The position numbers and the translations under genes are program-made. From positions 7,130,001 through 7,194,000 of the forward strand of contig OW051493.1 of the NCBI GenBank assembly GCA_932521035.1: DNA of 64,000 nt, given 5' to 3'. Source of the stretch: Oscheius dolichura (taxonomy: Eukaryota; Nematoda; Chromadorea; Rhabditida; Rhabditidae). The notes below the pieces were generated by a model. That model was not told the DNA's origin, did no database searches, and saw only the letters and a list, made by a program, of their open reading frames with translations. This document shows, in pieces, positions 59,901 through 64,000 of the stretch (position 1 is the first letter of the stretch; every line of letters starts with the position of its first letter).

Positions 59901-61860
59901 GGTGGGTATTTGGAAATATATGAGGTGCGGGGAGAGAGAGTAAAGAGCGAGGTGACTATGGGGGAAAATGACCCGTAGCGGTCAAGTTTGAGAGTGAGAG
60001 AAAGAGAGAGAAAGAGAAAAAGAACGAGGAGAACAGGTCGCCCGTCCGGATCTGACCCCCCGAGGGGGGATGCTGCTGGCTGGCTGGCTGGCCCGGACGG
60101 CCTTGAACCTCAGCCAGCCTGGATGCCTCTCTTCTTTGGCACTGGCTGTTTTTTGTTGTGAATGAGAGGGATGAGGGCATAATTAGCTCTTTCTAGGAGA
60201 ATATGGTGACCCCCATCTCAGCCTGCTCCCGACCTTGCTCCATTGAAACTGGAAACGGTAATTGGCAAAGGAGCACGGATAGTTATTTTTCATATTGGGT
60301 AGTCTTATAGACACTATAGAGTTGGAAAGGTGAAAAAAAACAAATAATTTCAGGTAGTCCTCTCTTGAAACCCCGCGAAATGACTGGGATTATGAAATAC
60401 CGGGCCTTTTGCAGTTAGAGCAAGGATTTGAAGAAAGCTCCCTGTTTTTATGGAAAACAGTATCAACGGAAGCGTCTAAATAATCCGTAAGGGTACTGTA
60501 TTTTAATATAGTCGTACTCCAGAAAACTCAAAGCAAAACGAATGGATCTCCTCTTTTCCTCCGAATAGTCGGGCAAGCAGACAATGGTCTTCTAAAAAGG
60601 TTTCGGGTGGAAAAAAACAGGGAAAAAGAAACTACAAAAAAGGAGAAGAAAAACAGTTAATAATCCGTGTTCGCTGTGCGCTAATCGAGTATGAAAGGCG
60701 GAGGTGATCCTGCCGGCTGTCCTCAGATGACCTGACCTGACAGCCCAATAGAGGCGGCAGTGCAAATAAACTATGAGACTCGCCTGGCACCTGGTATAAT
60801 CTGTCACCACCTCCCGCCTAATTAGAGCAACAAGAGAGGAGATTTTTGGGGGCAATTCAAAATATAGGGGGAGGGTGGAGACAAATTGAATCCTGCCACG
60901 GAAAGAGTGATGGCATAATTAGAGGCGAAGAGAGAAAGTGGGTCCCTGCGGCACAAAGAAAAGAAAGATCTAGCCCCGGCACCTGGGGCTAGACCACCTG
61001 GTAATCCTCTTTTTTCTCTCCTGAACCGGAGTCAGATCATTGACCAAGCGGGTAATGCACTTGAGAAGCGAAAGAGAAAGGCGCGCGAGGGGTGAAAGAG
61101 CGAAAAGAAGAAGAGGCAAACGGGATGGGGTCAGACCTTAGGCGATTTAGGGCAACGAGAACGACAGCGAAGACGACGATCGGCGCGGGGAAAGTATCTC
61201 GGAGAAGAGAGAAAGGCGACGAGAATGGGGGAGATACGGGCGAAAGGGAAGAAAAGGAGAAAGTGGGCCAAGAAAGCGACAGCATCCTGATACGGCTACG
61301 GCCGCGGCGGCAGCGGAATGGCTCTCCCTTTCCTTACGGAGCGAGGGGGGAGAGAGAAAGTCCGGGGGGCCATGCCCTTTGTTATTGGGGAGAGTCCTCC
61401 CTCTGATAGGGCAGCTGGCTGACTCTCTCCTGCCCCCGAGCGGACCTCTTCTAGCCGACCCCGTAAACAGCGCTCTGTTCCCTCTCATTAGCATACGGGC
61501 TCTCGGCTGGCACAGACTCTACCGAACCCCCGGGTCGGCGTTGTCTTAGTGTGGCACAGCGCGAAAACAACGACACAGCTGAATGACAGGGGGTCATAAA
61601 GTGGCCCCTTCCCCCTTGGCACCTCTTCGAGGGGGTGGGGGGAACAGGTGGATGAGGATACACATGAAAACATCTGCCCACTCCGGTATGGCCCCCCTGT
61701 GATATGACCGGCTAATTGACTCGTGGCTGAGGCCACCAGCTGCCTGTTGTGGACAGTCTCTAATGGAGCGATGAATAGGTAATTTGGAGAAAGACTGGGA
61801 TATTTATATCTGATATATATATATACAGTGAGTGAGATCAGAGGAATCCTCGTAGAAAAA
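57000..61860. other. Long gene-free, purine-rich region upstream of the bZIP gene
   Basis: About 4.9 kb with no recognisable gene. The + strand is strongly A/G-rich over long stretches (for example 57950-58050, 59940-60030, 61070-61270). Small inverted repeats occur, such as tctagcccc/ggggctaga at 60969-60993. A TA dinucleotide run is near 61818. Long open frames here are by-products of the skew. It lies between the 3' end of the ABC gene and the 5' end of the double-bZIP gene, so it is probably the bZIP gene's regulatory region. Confidence 0.5.
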
Positions 61861-64000
61861 TCATAGAGACTCGTCAACAACCGTAATCTTGTCCTCCACC
61901 TTTTCTTCTTTCTTATCCTGTCGGTACTGGGTCTGCCACATGTTGAAATAGACCCCCTTCTGGGCCATCAACACATCGTGTCTAGAATTTTTAAGTTTTT
62001 AGGAATTCAGAAGATATTCTTACGTTCCCCTCTCGACGATTTTGCCATGTTCCATGACCATGATACAGTCGGCTCCTATTACAGTACTCAACCGGTGGGC
62101 AACAACGATCGACGTCCTTCCCTCGCATAATTTCTCAAGGCAATTTTGAATTGCCCGCTCTGTATGGCTGTCCAAAGCGGAAGTTGCCTAAAATTGGGTC
62201 CTGTAACGAAAACAGGGCTGATTTTGCACCTCGTCCAAGAAGATGAAGTTCGGCTGTTTTAATATTGTCCTAGCGATGGCAAGGCGCTGTTTCTCGCCAC
62301 CGGAAAGTTTCATTCCCCGATCACCAACAATCGTTTCATATCCTGAAAAAAAAGAATGAGTCTCGAAAAGAAAACGAAGTTCACCTTGAGGTAGCGAGAT
62401 AATCTTGTCATGGATCATAGCCGCCTTGGCAGCTGCTTCCACTTCAGCGTCAGTGGCATCCAGATTACCGTACTTTATATTAAACCTGGAATTGTTGAAC
62501 TCAATTGATTCTACAGTAACCCTTACTTTATGGTCTCATTAAAGAGGAAAGTATCCTGGGGCACAATGCCACATGCCTTCCTCCAGCTGCTCGGCCTGAG
62601 TTTCTTGAGATCCACTCCATCTACCGTAATCAATCCTTGGAAATAGTCATACAACCTGTAGAGCAGCCTAATAATTGTAGACTTTCCACTTCCAGACAGT
62701 CCAACCTGAATGGTTTCTTATAAACCGAGAGGGGGAGATTCTTACCAAGGCGATGGTTTGCCCTTTTCCTGCCTTGAAGGAGACATCATTCAGGACGGAT
62801 TCCCGTTCATTGTAGCCAAAGAGAAGCTTCTCCACCTTGATTTCTCCGCCCTTGTTGACGTATTCTACGGAGTCGGGGGCGTCTTCAACCTCGGCCTTCT
62901 CGTCGAAAAGGGTTAGCATGTTCTCCATGTCGATGAAGGCTTTTTGGATCACTCTGAAGGAGGGAAAATATAATAAAGTTAGCCTTCCAAGGGAGAGAGC
63001 CGGAAATAGGATAAGGTTGTCGTCAGGGGTAGGTAGACAAAGCCAAGGGTCATCTCTTCTCATATGTAAGAAAAGCCCTGCCCTTACCTATAATGCCTGG
63101 CGAAGATGTTCAACGGAGTATAGAGTTGTGTGATGTAGGTGGTGAAGAGCACGTAGTCCCCAACAGTCAGTGTATGACGATTGGTAATGAGGAAGGCGGC
63201 AAAACAGGAGCCGGACAGTATTCCCATTGCCAGGATGGCGTGCTGGAGAACGGTTTGGAAGGCCAGGGCGGCGTTGTTCTTCCATTCTTCCAGTTGGAAT
63301 CTACAGTATGAGATTGCCTTCATTTTAAAGAAATCCACTCACAATTCAATGGTCTTCTTGTATCTTTCGACCTCGAATTTCTCATTCCCGTAGTATTTAA
63401 CCGTCTCGTAATTGAGAAGTGAATCTGTTCCTATTGCTCCGATAGAATTCTCCTGATTGTTCATTCCCCTTCGGAATCGGGTTCTCCACTCCGTCATTCC
63501 AATGTTCAGACCTTTAAAATGTACACTATTCTTTGTTTTTAGGGAGAATCTTACCCATATGAGCGATCATCGTGGTTAGGACCAGGATTCCAAAATAGAC
63601 GTTGAAATTAGAGGTGAAGAACGTGATGGCTATGACGAAGTCGGCTATTGTGGGAAGGACATTGAAAAGAACGTGGCTGGAAGAGATTCAATACGGGAGA
63701 ATATAGAAGTACCCACTTGAGGATATCATTTACGGAATGGGAACCACGGTTGGCTACTTTTAGGACCATTCCAATCTGGCGGTTGACGTGCCATTCCATG
63801 GGGAGGGAGTGCAGATGGGCGAAGAGCTCCACCTGGAAACCGAAATAGTTTAATTTGTTTTGCATCCATTGTTTTCTTCTTTAGAGGATCTTCAAGGGTT
63901 CCCGATCCAGCAAGGAGGTCCATGAACCAAATGCATAATTATTACACCGACTTTGGCCTTTGAAATGCCCCTAGCAATTCCCCAAAGACCCATGAAGCAG
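61861..64000 (-). CDS. hmt-1: ABC half-transporter, ABCB6/HMT-1 type, N-terminus beyond window
   Basis: The 3' part of an ABCB6/HMT-1 type half-transporter, whose relatives move heavy-metal conjugates or porphyrins across endolysosomal or mitochondrial membranes. Exons from the right: a partial exon near 63860-64000; [20 protein letters not shown] and [13 protein letters not shown] (core membrane domain); then [20 protein letters not shown] and [19 protein letters not shown]. The nucleotide-binding domain has [13 protein letters not shown], Walker [11 protein letters not shown] (split by an intron at 62707), [15 protein letters not shown] (Q-loop), [14 protein letters not shown] (signature), FIFLDEATSALDS (Walker B and D-loop, split by an intron) and VVAHRLSTV (H-loop). 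Stop 61863-61861. All catalytic motifs are intact. Confidence 0.92.

Noticed and set aside
61092..61494. Overlapping frames over 100 codons on both strands
   Set aside because: They arise from strong purine skew (Arg/Glu/Lys on one strand, Ser/Pro/Leu on the other) and show no exon structure.
1..64000. Search for CRISPR arrays, bacterial operons or phage genes
   Set aside because: The window is clearly eukaryotic with spliced genes; no regularly spaced direct repeats or prokaryotic features were seen.

Overview
The window is nuclear DNA of a nematode, most likely a chromadorean. The evidence is a cuticle collagen with the nematode N-terminal domain and the C-terminal AYCPCPPR motif, a major sperm protein (MSP) domain gene with degraded relatives, a gene resembling the class-e (Sre) chemoreceptors, many 38-60 bp introns ending in TTTTAG or TTTCAG, and acceptor-like AG sites a few bases before most start codons, as expected for spliced-leader trans-splicing. 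I cannot fix the species.

Layout. 0-3.5 kb: 3' part of an EMI plus fasciclin (FAS1) extracellular-matrix gene (+). 6.8-8.5 kb: LCLAT1-like acyltransferase (+). 11-18.4 kb: ACAP/centaurin-beta Arf-GAP (+), with an apparent internal promoter for a form lacking the BAR domain. 19.9-21.2 kb: gamma-glutamylcyclotransferase (+). 21.3-24.1 kb: an intact MSP-domain gene (-) preceded by decayed tandem copies of MSP and cyclotransferase ends. 24.6-26.8 kb: a head-to-head pair, an SCP2 lipid-binding protein (-) and the peroxisomal hydratase maoc-1 (+), both matching modules of vertebrate MFE-2/HSD17B4. 27.6-30.9 kb: secreted neprilysin (+). 31-40.8 kb: two paralogous pyrimidine-nucleotide-type mitochondrial carriers (-), with an orphan secreted histidine/cysteine-rich gene (+) between them. 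42.8-44.2 kb: Sre-like receptor (-). 45.7-48 kb: DBT, the branched-chain E2 (-), with tRNA-Val(UAC) in its last intron. 48.3-51.3 kb: two unrecognised membrane-protein genes (+) separated by a MITE-like element. 51.9-57 kb: cuticle collagen, Cys-loop receptor subunit and a transcription factor with two bZIP domains (all -). 57-61.9 kb: a long purine-rich region without genes. 61.9-64 kb: 3' part of an ABCB6/HMT-1 half-transporter (-), running off the edge.

Most genes are single-copy housekeeping or tissue genes and do not form one system. The clearest functional pairing is SCP2/maoc-1, which fits peroxisomal beta-oxidation. The least explained items are the His/Cys-rich secreted protein, the double-bZIP factor, the zinc-ribbon/coiled-coil/MSP fusion, the carrier duplication with a gained in-frame exon, and the BAR-less ACAP start. 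Exon joins were made by eye from frame and splice signals; no search or alignment was run.
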